Of a stretch of DNA of 64,000 bases, positions 12,260 to 24,274 are shown piece by piece. The stretch's first letter is position 1. Each line of letters begins with the position of its first letter. The translations under genes and the position numbers were made by a program. The DNA lies in the NCBI GenBank assembly GCA_027625915.1, contig JANTQA010000072.1, positions 1,798,001 through 1,862,000 of the forward strand, read 5' to 3'. The stretch is from Anaeramoeba flamelloides (lineage: Eukaryota > Metamonada > Anaeramoebidae). Below the pieces are notes generated by a model, which worked only from the letters and a program-made list of their open reading frames with translations, was not told where the DNA came from and searched no databases.

Positions 12260-13088
12260 CTGTTAGAATCAAAAACTGGATTGTGAGAAAAAAAAAAGAT
12301 GAAAATTCTATTTTTCTAATCAATTGAAAATATTAATAAAAATTCGAAAATTGATTCCTATTTTATAAATAAATATATAAAGTTGAGTATTCATAAACCT
12401 TTTTCAAATCGATTATTGTTTCAATATTCTCAAGACGAAAATTTTTAACCAATTGTTAAATCTAGATTTCAAAAAAATCCCAAATTTATAATATTAATCA
12501 AGAAAAGTATTAAAAATGAAAAGTTAACCATAAGGTTCAATTAAAAATAATAATCATTTTTATCAACTTGAAATATGTCAGTGGGTTTAAATTTGCAAAG
12601 TTTATTTGAATATTTTGAATTTAGATTAATTGACAAAAATTATTTTGAAAAACTTTTTACACCTCTAATTTATCAAGATTAAAATCAATAATATTTATAA
12701 AATTAATATTGGAACCATCTCAATAAAATATTTTTTTTTATTTTTTATAAATCATAAAACAAATAATTATTATAAGTGTGACTTTCATATAATTTTCCTA
12801 TTTGTCTTAGGGTTAATTAAAAAAAAATAAATTTTATAGTTGATTCCTACATTAATATTTCAAATTTGTTATTTTTTTTCATTTCGAAATTTAACAATTG
12901 GACAAAAATTTTCTTCTTTAGAATATTGAAACAATAATCAATTTGGAAAGGTTAAGGGCACTCAACTTTATATATTTGTATATATAATAAGAATCAATTT
13001 TCAAATTTTTACTAATATTTTCAATTGATTAGAAAAATAGAATATTCATTGTGTTTTTTTCTCACAATCCAGTTTTTGATTGTAACAG
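12260..13088. mobile_element. Fold-back element B, about 0.83 kb
   Basis: The left end CTGTTAGAATCAAAAACTGG is matched inverted by the right end CCAGTTTTTGATTGTAACAG. The arms continue inward for roughly 200 bp, including CTATTTTTCTAATCAATTG, mirrored as CAATTGATTAGAAAAATAG, and a matched TATTGTTTCAATATTCT block. The middle has no ORF. It abuts family A copy 2, which begins three bases after its right end, so one element probably landed next to the other. Confidence 0.8.
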
Positions 13089-13091
13089 TTA

Positions 13092-13286
13092 CAGTCAGTT
13101 TCACTTTTAAGGTACAAACTTTCAACCAAATTTAAAGCACAATAAAAATTTCAAATTAAGGTACAAAATTTGTAAATTTTTTTTACAAATTATTTTACTA
13201 GAATCCAAATTTTATGCCTTAATTTGAGATTTTTATTGTGCTTTAAATTTCGTTGAAAGTTTGTCCCTTAAAAGTGAAACTGGCTG
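13092..13286. mobile_element. Palindromic MITE, family A, copy 2
   Basis: Near-perfect palindrome of 195 bp. The left end is CAGTCAGTTTCACTTTTAAG and the right end is CTTAAAAGTGAAACTGGCTG, flanked on each side by TA (13090-13091 and 13287-13288). The ends and TA duplication are those of Tc1/mariner-type non-autonomous elements. The inner part reads AAATTTAAAGCACAATAAAA, then its inverse. This is the cleanest copy in the window. Confidence 0.85.
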
Positions 13287-14069
13287 TATTAAGAATAAAT
13301 AGATATTACAACAATCAAAAAAAAAAAAAAAAACTCTTGTAATAACATAAACAACTTGTATCAAATGAAATAATTCAAAAAAGTATTTGGAACAATATTG
13401 TGTGTTACAATTAATGATCAAAAAAAAACATTAGTTTCAAAATACAACCTGTACTTTTTTTCTTTTTTTTACATAACAACATTTATCTTATTAGTGAATA
13501 GTATACCTAAGGTAAAATCTGTTGTTAAGGTTAACTACTGAAAATTATAAAGTAAATTTTAAATTCTAAACTGAATTTGACAATATTTTTCATAATTTTC
13601 TGAATTGTTTTTCAATTTTTTTGTTTTTTTATTGACTAAAATTGTCTGAAAAATTGTTCCTTCTATTTTTTGAGATAAAATTAATCAATTTCATCATCAA
13701 TTTTCTTTAATTTATTTTTTAATCCTAGAACTTTCAAAGAAACCTATGTCATATTTACTTTCTGTTGATTGCCCGTTTTTGTTATCATTTAATTGTAATC
13801 TTTCTATAAAAAAACTGGAGTTTAATTTGAAACCTGGATTTTACAGATTTGCAGTTTACCGACTGTATATAATTTTGAGTGGTTTAAAAACTTGATATTC
13901 AAAACAGTCTTTACAAAGAGTGTTTTGGAAGTCAACTAATTTTACATTTTTACTTTACCTTTTAAATAAAAATGATAATTTACTCATCTAATTTTCAAAG
14001 CAAGTTCAAAAAGTTGAAAATGAAAAATTAGAGATAAATTTTATAATATTTTTGAGAATTTCTGTATAA

Positions 14070-14261
14070 GAAAGAAATATTATACCTTCAATTACTTCAA
14101 GCTTTAAGTTGAGTAACCCCAACCCAAGAAATGCATCACTTAACTTTAATTTGAACAATTTATGTGAAAAGATTGAGGATCAAAAATTCACTATCTTTCA
14201 ACACAAAAAAAAGTCCACAAATTCGATGTGCTTGGAAAAAAAGTCTTTTCTACAAGAATAA
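14070..14261 (+). other. Coding-looking island without a start codon
   Basis: A 63-codon open frame (stop TAA 14259-14261) with Ser/Asn-rich, protein-like content (SFKLSNPNPRNASLNFNLNN, then KIEDQKFTIFQHKKK). It has no early ATG. Upstream there is a stop at 14067-14069. It could be an internal exon of an unrecognised gene or a gene relic. No domain was recognised. Confidence 0.25.
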
Positions 14262-15644
14262 AAGATTTTCTAATGAAGAAAATAAAGTGATCTATTTATT
14301 TTTATTAGGGTTTTTCTCAACATGATCATTTGGAAAAAACAGGGTTAGTGATCAAAATAAGGGGTGGTGTTATTGTGTTTATTTTAGAAAAACCAGTTAA
14401 ATAATTTGAGTAAACAAGAGAATTCCTCAACTCAATTTTTGTTGATCAAATTAACCCAAAATTTTTCACAACAATATCGACCCCTTCTCTCAGTATCTAA
14501 GTTAACCACTTCTTCACTCAGTCATCTTATCACGATAGGAATTATTGGTTGTTGTGAATATTAACACCACAATTTAATTATTACCTTTGATCCCAAATTG
14601 GTGGTTGATCTTTCTAGTTTGTACTTTTGGGGTTGGTAAGCAAAAAAAAAATAATAAATGTTTGAAAAAAATTGTGGAGAATTTGAATTTTTTTGAATGT
14701 TATTTGGTTAAAAATTCTAAAAGGTTGTGATTTTTGATGAGTTTTTCAGGTGAAGTAGAATATTCCAAACCTTAAAGGTTTTCATTATTTGCTTGAAGTA
14801 AGAGAAAACACTTTAAAAAATTCTTTTCAAAATATTTGTACTTTTATGATTCCACAATTACAAGTTATTTTTTATTCGACTCTTTAGAATAATTCAATCT
14901 TACAAAACAATTAACATCAAAAACTGGTTGTTTTTTGTTTTAGAAATTGGGTGAATTGTGATTTTTAATGAGGCAATTCAATATTAATATTGTTAAAAAT
15001 AGTTCATATTTTGTAAAAGCAAAAATTATCAGGAATGTAGAAACAAGACGAGAGTTTACATTTAATTAGGGGCATTGCTTGCTTAATATAATTACATGAC
15101 TTTCTCTCTTATCATCTTAATTATCTTTATTCGAAGAATTTGGAATTTAATCGAAATAAAACAAATTGTTGAAGAGAAGGCACTTCAGAAACATGCTAAA
15201 TCACAAGTTGCGTGGATTAATTGTCAATTCAATATCAATAAAAAAAGTTCTTTTAGATAAAAAAAAAAAAGAAATCAAGAGTAATTTAAAACAGAAAAAA
15301 CAAAGAAATACACTACCATGTATTTGTAATCAAATTTAAATAGGAAAAGATTTTTTACAAATAAAATTAATTAAATAAAAAAAATCGAAAAATTTGTAAA
15401 AATTTTTGTTGTTTTGTTCATCAATTGGTAAAAGATCCCAAAGATCAAGTAAAAGATAAATTTAACAATTTGAAATCATTTTGTAGAATACCGAAAGGGT
15501 AAAATATAAAAAACCAATAAAAACGAAGGAAAACTAAATTCAAAAACATTTTTCTTTTCAACCCTATTCAAATTCACTCCTTTTTTTCTAATAAAGTATA
15601 ATTCTTTTTAAATAAATAAAAGATTACTCATTGACAACACCGAT

Positions 15645-16253
15645 ATGGAAAACTTAATTCAATCACAATTCACAAAAAAGCAAAACAACATCTCGGAAAA
15701 ATCAAAAAACAAACAAAACACAGGACTTGATTTTATAAATGTTCTACCGGAGGAGATCTCCTTACAAATCTTCAGCTACTTGGAGCCAAAGTCACTTGTA
15801 AACTGCAATTCTGTGTCCCACGAGTGGAATAGAATCACTAATGATGATCTTTTGTGGCACGAGAAGAGCAACAAGGTTTCAAAGACCTTCAAAAGGTATC
15901 GATCAGGATGGAAGGCAATCTTCTTTGCCAAACAGAAGAAAGAAGAGCTCGACGAAAACTCCAGAATCTTTATTGACGTAAACGCAACCGATAGCTTCAA
16001 GTACTTCAGTGGCAACACATGCTCGTCTCACAACCACCCATCAATTTTCGCTCACAATGGCCACTTGAACATTTCGGGAAAGGGTATCTTTTTAGAAATG
16101 CCCATCGAAAGATCTGTTGAAGCCCTAAACCTTTTTGCAATGTTACTAAAGAAGAGGAAATACCACCCTAAATTTAGAATTGGCCAGAATAACAATTATG
16201 ATTTTAGTTTTGATCGTAAAGCTAGAATGATCAAAATTATTAAATCAAACTAA
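15645..16253 (+). CDS. F-box protein
   Basis: A single-exon frame of 202 residues from the first ATG of the frame. The F-box lies at residues about 32-76: VLPEEISLQIFSYLEPKSL, then VSHEWNRITNDDLLWHEK. This has the LPxE..L.IFSYL core, the Pro-Lys-Ser-Leu turn and the W-containing C-terminal helix. F-boxes bind Skp1 and bring substrates to CUL1-type SCF ubiquitin ligases. A Ser/Asn/Gln-rich N-terminus precedes it. Residues 80-202 form a basic region of unrecognised fold rather than WD40, LRR or Kelch repeats, so the substrate cannot be guessed. Codon use is clearly less AT-rich than the flanks, supporting a real, expressed gene. The stop is followed by a pyrimidine-rich 3' region. A cullin lies 17 kb downstream. 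Confidence 0.88.
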   Translation: MENLIQSQFTKKQNNISEKSKNKQNTGLDFINVLPEEISLQIFSYLEPKSLVNCNSVSHEWNRITNDDLLWHEKSNKVSKTFKRYRSGWKAIFFAKQKKEELDENSRIFIDVNATDSFKYFSGNTCSSHNHPSIFAHNGHLNISGKGIFLEMPIERSVEALNLFAMLLKKRKYHPKFRIGQNNNYDFSFDRKARMIKIIKSN

Positions 16254-19252
16254 AGACCTTGCTAATTATTGAAGGCTTCTATTAGGTGCTATCCACACCT
16301 TGAAACCTTATTATTACAACAGTCTTTAGGCTTTTATTTTTTTAACACCTTGCATTAAGAAATGCTCACATACACATACGCCATAATACTGGAAAGAGAA
16401 GCAGATTTTGCAAATCCAATAAATCCTTCTCTTTGTGCTTATGTATTATTTTGTATTTTTTCGACAAATCTTGTTGATCTTCAAAATCATTTCTTGGAAA
16501 TGCTATAGAATGTTATATTTTTTTTTTTTTTTCTGTAAGATTCCCTTTTTGATTATTTTTGATCACCAAGGGAGATAGTCTTTTTCTTGTCATTTTTTGC
16601 TTTTAGAATTTAGAATTTAAATTTTTTTTGTAATATTAAATAAAATTATCATATTTTTTTATTATCTTTTTTTTTTTTTGCATTTTTTCTGACAATTTTG
16701 ACTAACAACTACACTTTGATAACACTTCAAAGGAGCGTTTGTTTTTTTTTTGGACTACAAACTCATTTTATACTTTAATTATTTTTGTTATTTTGACAAA
16801 AATTATATTTTTTTTTTCAATATTTCTCTTGTTCATCTTTCTCCTTTTATTTTATGAGTAAACGATTGTCTTTTGAAAAGAAATTAAAAATTGAACTATT
16901 TTTTGAAATGTTAGTTCTACTTTTTTTCATCTACAATTGTTGTGTTTTGAAGCAAGCCAAAAAGAACAGTTTTGAGATTCTTCACATTTGAAACCATTAC
17001 TGATATTTTCCCGATAATTTGTAAATTTTGTTGTATTTTTTTAATTCTGTTAAGGAATTAGTGTCACCATTGATTCGTCTCTATTTAAAGTATACCACAA
17101 TTGCGGGTAATGATATTTGATAATGATTCTTTTAAAATGGTTTCTGGGACTCTAAAAAATCGATTATAAATTTTCTTTAAATAGAAAGTATTTTGATAAA
17201 TAAACTTTCAAAATTCAATTTTATCTCCAAATTAAATGATAAAGCTTCACTCAAATCTTAATAAAGGAGATTTTTTATATTTGGTTTTTGGAAAAGATCT
17301 TTGGGTTTTTTTTCAACTGATAATTTGTAAATAATTTGGGAACTTGAATTAAAAAATTTTCGTTCATTAATCGAAAATATCATTACTCGACTTTTTTACA
17401 GAAATTTTAAAAAAGTGAAAACTTTTTGTTTTTATGAAATTTTTCTAATGAATACATTTTTTATGTTTTCTGTTTTAATAAAGTGTAGGAAAACCGTTTG
17501 AAAATTAATTACTAATTTCCCACTTCTAATTCCAAACTCTACCTTTAAAGGCTGAATTTTCACTTTACTTAAAAGAAAACTTTCCGAAAGTTTTGATTTA
17601 TACAAAAGTTTTCGCTTTTTTCAAATGAAAAGATGAAAGATCATGAATTAAAAATTCTAATTTTGAAATCGATATTGTTCATTACTTTCCAAAATCAGCA
17701 AATTAAAACCAAAATAATATAGTATTCTAATATCTACAAATTAATATATAAATCATCTTGAAGAAAATATTTTTATATTTTTTTTCTTAATTTCAAATTT
17801 TTTACTTAATAATTACTCAACATAAAAACTCAAAATATTACTTACTTTGTTTCATTTTTATAAGGATAATCGTATTTTGAATATATTTCCAAGTTCTGTG
17901 AAATAATTTGTCAAAACAATCTATTTGTTAATTATTAAAAGTTTTGAAAATTATTTGTTTTTTTTTATATACTAATCTGTATTCCAAGATAAAATTAAGA
18001 TAGATATTTTCAACTTTTTATAATCTGAAAATTGATGACTCAAACTTTAAATTTATCGAAAAATATAAATTTTTTTTTAAATTAATAGATTGTTTTAATA
18101 ATCAAAGGATCTATAATAATTTTCTGATCAACACTTACTACTATTTTTCTAATCGAATTTTTTTAGAGACCTTTGGGCCATGGATCAGTAACACGATTTA
18201 CATTCAATTATTATATACTTGAAACTTTTCTGTGGTAGACGTTAATAAACAAAATTTCATAATAAATAACCTAATGTTTTTTTATTTTTTTTTCATTTTT
18301 TTTTTATTTTTTGATGAAAAACAAATATTCCAATTTCATAGAACTGAATATTAAAATAGTAATTTATTCATTATAATGTTTAAATTTGGTTTTAGATAAA
18401 TATTTAGTTTCAAAATTTGATTTTTAATTCCCCAATGATTTTGGAATGGAGTTTACACTAAATACATTTTTAAACTATTTTCGTTTTATATCCAAATTTA
18501 ATAATGAAACTTGATTGAAATCTTAAAAAAGGCCATTTATGATTGTTTTTTTTTTTTTGGGATGAGATCTTTGCCTTTTTTTGAAATAATAGTTTGTACA
18601 TTATTTGAGAACTTGAAATATAAATTTTAATTCATTTACAACAAAATAACCCTGGAATCTGATTTGAAATTTCTCACAAAAGAAATACCTTAAAAAAATC
18701 CATCTAATCTAAAAGAAATAATTGGGATTCATTAAAATAGAGCAGATGATCACATACTGATTAATTTTTTTAAAATAGATCCCATTAATTTTCTCTTTAT
18801 AAAATTTTTGGTAAAAAGGAAATAAAAAAAAAATATTTCTATTACAAGTTAGTATTAAAAGGAGTATAGATTCAATTACATTTAGAAATTCAATAAAAAT
18901 TCAGTTGTTAAAAAATTAACGAATTCTTTTTTTGAAAAATTAATAAACTTTTTAATGATTATTATTGAAGAGAGACCATTAGACAAAATTACCTACTATT
19001 TTTTGTTAGTTTATTTTTAATTTTAGAAACAAAAGGAAAAGTTATTTAATTTTTAATTAATTTTTCAAATTAAAAAAACTGTTGTTAGTTTTTCTGGAAT
19101 TTAAAAGAATTGAGTTAAATCTTTGATTTTACTCATCTTTTTGAAATCCTGGAAAACTTGAGCACTCTACAGCACCCACTGAAATTTCAAAATTGTATTT
19201 AAAGTTTTTTATGGCAGATATAATTTAGGCAAGATTATAACTCAAAATTTTG

Positions 19253-20328
19253 GAAAGATATAAACTCAATTCCAAAAAATGGGACACAAAAAAAAATTAC
19301 ATTAATAAAAATATACTCCAAAATACATGATATTTGAACATTAAAATAATAAAAGAACCGAAAGTATTTAATTAATACTATTTATATATTTTATAGTAAA
19401 TTTAAAATTCAATTCGAAAAATAAAAAAAAAAAAATAAAAAAAAAGTGTGCCCCTATTTTTGGAACACGGTTACCAAAAAATCCATTTTTATTGAAAGAA
19501 AAATTAATAAAAACTATTAATAGACTCAGCTTGTCTTTTGATAACTAAATCTATCCTTTTAAATATAGAGTTTACTAATTATCTTAGGTTTCCCAACTCA
19601 AAGTATTTCTTACATTAGTGAAAATTTTACAAATTCTTCTTCATTTTTTGGTTACAATTTTTCAGTTTAGTATCCATAAATTCCCCATTGGATTTAAATT
19701 TGTGGAATTGGGGGTCAAGGGTCCAGAAAATTAAATCCCCGATTTAAGTAAGTTTGATTTTTTTTTTGAGGTATGTGGACAAGCTCCATCCTTTTGGAAA
19801 ATCCATTTCAACTCACTATATTCTGAATTAGCGAGTTGAATTTCCTTTGATTTTTTTGATAATATCATTAATAATACATTCAGTATTCACACTTCCATTA
19901 ATGATAATAAGGTCTGTTTGTAGGCCATGTGCCCTAGCACGCCATATCATGATTTTTTTTCAAAAAATTTTTTCTCGATAAAAAAAGAATCTTTTTTCTT
20001 TTTGAGAGAAAAAAAAAAAAATTTTTTTGTGATCAGAATGAAAACTTTTAAATTTCATTTTAAAGTGATTTTGAGATTTTCGAAAAGTTTTGAAAAAAAA
20101 AGAAAATTTTTTTTTTTTTGAAAAAAAGATTACGAAAAAAATAATACAAAATTATTGAAAATCAAAAATCAAAAAAAATGAAAAAAATGATAAATAATTA
20201 ACTTTAAAATTATTTACATTTTTTGTTAATATCTAATGTTTCTATTTAAGAGTCAAATATAACTTTTCTTGGAATTAAATTGATTTTGAAGGTGTGCCCC
20301 AATTTTTGGAATTGAGTTTATATCTTTT
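19253..20328 (-). mobile_element. Tc1/mariner-like DNA transposon relic
   Basis: Ends are inverted: AAAGATATAAACTCAATTCC at the left and GGAATTGAGTTTATATCTTT at the right, continuing inward as AAAAA(A)TGGG(A/G)CACA. Between them, on the minus strand, is a decayed Tc1-type transposase. An extra inner end-like block (GTGTGCCCCTATTTTTGGAA near 19447) suggests a short derivative unit, 19263-19472, inside or overlapping it. The similar start (ACTAAATTCCAAAAATTTGG) of family D suggests related non-autonomous elements. Confidence 0.75.
19670..19950 (-). pseudogene. Tc1/mariner transposase fragment
   Basis: On the minus strand, segments read MIWRARAHGLQTDLIIINGS (compare the Tc1 MVWG..........I.G..N block), then WIFQKDGACPHTSK (compare Q.D.A..H.S..) and PNSTNLNPMGNLW (compare PPNSPDLNPIENLW). 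The middle Asp of the DDE triad is present in KDGACPH. The Glu of the last motif is Gly, and at least two stops interrupt the reading frame, so it cannot be active. Only the catalytic half remains; the N-terminal DNA-binding domain was not found. Confidence 0.75.
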
Positions 20329-20416
20329 AAAAAAAATAACACCTTTTATATTATTATCAAAATTCTGTCATAATTTGTATTATTTTTTATTTTTTTTTTT
20401 GGTAAACTGAAGATTA

Positions 20417-20612
20417 CAGCCAGTTTAACTCTCAAGGCATAAACTTTTAACAAAATTTAAGGTCCAAAAAATCTCAAATTAAGGCAGAAAAATTAGGTCT
20501 TTTTTTACTACAAATTATTTTACTAGAATTTAAATTTTGTTTCCCTTAATTGGAGATTTTTATTTTGTCTCAAATTTCGTTGAATTTTGCGCCGTAAAAG
20601 TGGAACTGACTG
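20417..20612. mobile_element. Palindromic MITE, family A, copy 3
   Basis: Starts CAGCCAGTTTAACTCTCAAG and ends GTAAAAGTGGAACTGACTG, flanked by TA on both sides (20415-20416 and 20613-20614). The total is 196 bp, nearly the same length as copy 2, with the same inner order. It sits about 90 bp beyond the Tc1-like relic. Confidence 0.8.
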
Positions 20613-22464
20613 TAATATTTTAGAAATTTTAATATTTACTTTAAAATATAAAATCTACAAATTTCAAAAAAAAAAAAACAGAAAATCTATTTTTTTAATA
20701 AATTGAAATATTAGTTATAATTTAAAAATATTATCCATTTTTTTAGCTAGAAATTATTAAATAATTATTTAATAATTAACAGTTATAATAGGTACAATGT
20801 TTCTATCTATACCATAAACAGCAACTTTGTAGTATAGGCAAATCAAGAAATAAAAATACCAAATCTTGAAAATCAATAATGGAACGAACTGAAAACCACA
20901 ATCTAATTAATTGGAATTATTAGTTAAATCTACACTAATTACCACCTTTTAAGTAAACTTTAATACAAATTTTCTTAAAAAATTACCTTTGCAGAAAATA
21001 CACTGTACAAAAAAAAATTTTTGGAAAAAATATACCTTAAATAAATTTTTTTTTTCTTAAATTTTGTTGACAGTTTTTAATTTCAAAGTGGTACCAACCA
21101 AGATGATGATATGATTATAATGAATAGGAAAGACTTTATTTAAATTACAAAAAGAAAAAAAAATATTTTACACAAAGATATATAATAGAGAGATAAAAAC
21201 AGATAATAAAAGAGTAAACAAAATAACTAATAAGACAAAAACTTGAAGATAACTTTTTTTTTTATCTAGAGTGATGACTTGATTAGTTGTTCTTTGTTTT
21301 TGTGTTGGTTCTGTTGAAAAAATCCCTATCACGAGGATAATAAAAATATGATTTCCTGATATTAAACCTCGTAGATATTGATCTTAACACAAGACATTTT
21401 AACGTAATAAATCACAAGTTAATCCCATTACTAGTCAATTATAACTAAGAAAAATATTAAACTTTTTGAATAATTTATCATCTTCAATACGCTACGATTC
21501 CAATTATAACCAGATTGTTTTTTTTATTTTTCATCTTGTCAAATTTTTGATTAAACTAAGAAAAAACTAAAATAAAGAAAATAAAATGAAACAATATTAT
21601 TAATTTATTGTTATATTAATAGTTTGTTTATCATATTAAGATCCCTTATAAATGTTATAATCAGAAAAAATAATAAAAAATTCAAATAAATTACCAAAAT
21701 GAAAACAATTTTATTACATTTTAAAATCTCAACATTAATATGAAAAGTTCAATTATAAAAAAAATCAGATTATTCGGGGAATATCTATTATTTATCACTT
21801 ATGTAATTTTTGTATTTATAGAAAATCTTTTTATTGTGACTTTCACTTCTGCTAATTCATAGGGATATTTCAAGTTTTTTCATGTGCTGTAGAGTGTCGC
21901 ACGGTTCTGATGTTTGTTTTTTTAAAATTTTTGAAATCTAAAAAAACAATTTTGAAATTTTACTTCAATTTCTGATTTTGAAAAAAAATGAACAGTACTT
22001 TTCCAGAATTCTAAAGAATTGAAAAAAAACTTGTATTTTACTAAATTTATAAAAATTCTGGACACTATCATCAATAAGCAAAAATAAATTTTGGTTTTAA
22101 TTATGATAAAATTATTTCCTTTATTACTAATATTTTAATTATTTTTGTTCGCCCTTTGTTTTTATTTGAAAGATTTCATCAATTCGCCTTTTCACTCAAT
22201 AAATAAAAAAGTAAAAAGTTGTTATTCTTATTCAAAAGGTTTGATTGCAGAGAAAAATATCCAATCAAATTAGGTTGAATTTTTTATTTAATTTAAAGGA
22301 TGTAGATCAGAAATAAAAATTGTTATTTTTAAAAAAAAATTAATTTCTTTTCAAATGGAAATAGAAACCTAAAATAAAAGTATTCCTAGTATATTAATTT
22401 TAATATTTAGAATCCCCAAGATGAACCATTTTTTCAAATTTTTAATTTCATGATTAACTTAGCA

Positions 22465-22662
22465 CAGTCAGTTCAACTGTTAGGATACAAATATTCAACA
22501 AAATTCATGGTACAAAAATATTCTCAAATTAAGACACAAAATTTGGAATTATTTTTTTTTACAAATTGTTTGAAAAGAATTTGAATTTTATTCCTTAATT
22601 TGAGATTTTTATTATACCTTAATTTACGTTGGAAGTTAGTGTTTTAAAAGTGGAAATGGTCG
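22465..22662. mobile_element. Palindromic MITE, family A, copy 4
   Basis: Starts CAGTCAGTTCAACTGTTAGG. The right arm reads TCCTTAATTTGAGATTTTTA and ends near AAAAGTGGAAATGGTCG. The right terminus is more mutated than in copies 2 and 3. Confidence 0.7.
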
Positions 22663-23139
22663 AAACAATTCATAGAAAAAATTTAAACATCTATTATTTT
22701 GGAGCTGTTTCATTAAAAAATGTTATAATGTGAATATATTTTCAATTTGTGGATACTTATTTGTAAAATAATTAATTAGAAAAGTATATTAATTATTATT
22801 ATTTTTTTAATCTAACTTTTTGGTAAGTGTTCTATATGTTTAGACAAATTTTAGAAATATGTTTTTCAATTTTGGAGTCTGACTATTGATGTCTCAAACT
22901 TTACTTTTGTCGAAAAATCTAGATTATTTTTACATTATATTCGTTTTTTACTTCTTTAAGAATAATTTTTAATTACCATGATAAAATTATAATATGAACC
23001 CGAGTTTTAATGTTTTTAAAAAAGTTAAAACAATTTTTAGAATAATAACATTACAGTATTATTCAATTTAATAATAATTTTGATTTCTAAAAAATATTGT
23101 ATTTTTATCATTTCTGTTTTGTTTACATTTATTTTTTTG

Positions 23140-23468
23140 AAATAAAGTAATCTGTTTCGTTTGATATGGATATTTTTTTCCAAAGATGAGATAGAAGGTT
23201 AATTCGAGGTTATTTTAATAGAAAAAGTACATACAATTGACTGACCGTACTTGGTCATTAATCGATCAATAATTGTTTGTGAAGGTTCAACATTTTTATA
23301 TTTCTTAATTTTTTTATCATCTCGTTTCATTATTTTGGACACTTCAATTAAATTTTAATTTTTTGTTTTTTTTTCTTCTATTTTATTTGGATGAAAATGA
23401 TTACTTATAACAATATTAATACTGGGTAACTTAAATGTGGTTTTATATAAGTTTTGGAAAAATATAAT
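23140..23468 (+). repeat. Partial family D element
   Basis: Collinear with the right two thirds of 27718-28258: TTTCGTTTGATATGGA, then ATCAATAATTGTTTGTGAA, CATTATTTTGGACAC and GGATGAAAATGATTACTTAT, ending at TTGGAAAAATATAATAAAT. Both termini are missing. Confidence 0.6.
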
Positions 23469-24071
23469 AAATTTCTTTTTTTTTCGTTTTTTTTTTTCAA
23501 TTTTTTTGAGAAATACAAATTAGGATTCAAATACTTCTGAAGACTGTATCTATTTTAGATACTCTTTGAATAGAAATCTCAAATCTAGTCACTTCAAAAT
23601 TCTCTCTTTAACAGATTAGATGAGGTATTATCTAACCCTTAACAATAAATCGAAAACACAATTTTTTATTCCACTGGTTTCAGCATTTTTTGAATCATCG
23701 ATTGTTATCTATTTATTTTATTTTTTTCTTTGATTTGGGTCATAGGGCGTTTAATATAACACCACCCATCTTGATTCACTTAAACTTGATTTAATATTAA
23801 TTTTACAAAATATAAAAAATTGATATTGTTTTTTTTTTTAGTTTTGAGACGAAAAAAGTGAATGGAAGGGAGTTTATATGAAAACAGAATTTTTTCAGTC
23901 ATTTGAACAATTAGGTATTAATATAATGTTCATTCAATGGTAGCACACTTTACTTTGAGATTAACATCTCTCAAACCGAATCTCTGTAGACACGAAAATA
24001 TTTGATTTGAAATTTTGCGTTTTTGAATATTCTTAATTTTACCCTAAAATGTATTTTGCATTTGGCAAAAA

Positions 24072-24274
24072 ATGAGAGATATTTTTCACTTTTATTTTGA
24101 CCCCCTTAAAAGAATTAGAACAAGAATCCCAGAAATTGTTCAGATGAGGTCTTAAAGAAATGATCACCATAAGTTCAAGTTTGAAATCTCATTTAATAAT
24201 ACTATTAGAGTAATGATTTTTAATTTCTTCCCAGAATCGGTGATGGGGATCTAAAAGTTAGAGTAGCTCAAATT
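24072..24274 (+). other. Possible exon pair of an unannotated or decayed gene
   Basis: Two exon-like blocks fit in phase. 24072-24148 starts at an ATG, translates as MRDIFHFYFDPLKRIRTRIP plus EIVQM and ends AG|GT. 24235-24274 follows a strong acceptor TTCTTCCCAG, ends with a perfect GTAAGT donor, and translates as IGDGDLKVRVAQI. Further coding-like scraps follow, at about 24348-24400 (EILQTMMFYSNLLKK) and 24557-24617 (KIEKIVDNLLQQLNDSRPD), the latter HEAT-repeat-like in pattern. A complete model could not be built, so this may be a multi-exon gene with missed joins or a relic. Confidence 0.3.

Larger units (their letters stand above)
8325..15644. other. 7.3 kb gene-poor, repeat-bearing stretch
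   Basis: No confident gene. It holds a copy of repeat E (8582-8722), a 72-codon ORF (9120-9338), repeat F copy 1 (10080-11410), two 200-bp palindromic elements, an 0.8 kb fold-back element (12260-13088) and a coding-looking island at 14070-14261. The last few hundred bases before 15645 are expected to hold the F-box gene promoter and 5' UTR, but no defined motif was seen. Confidence 0.5.

Noticed and set aside
23935-24005. tRNA-Gln-like sequence (AATGGTAGCACAC.., ACTTTGA, CCGAATC)
   Set aside because: It has A-box- and B-box-like blocks, but the anticodon and acceptor stems do not pair. At most it is a decayed tRNA.
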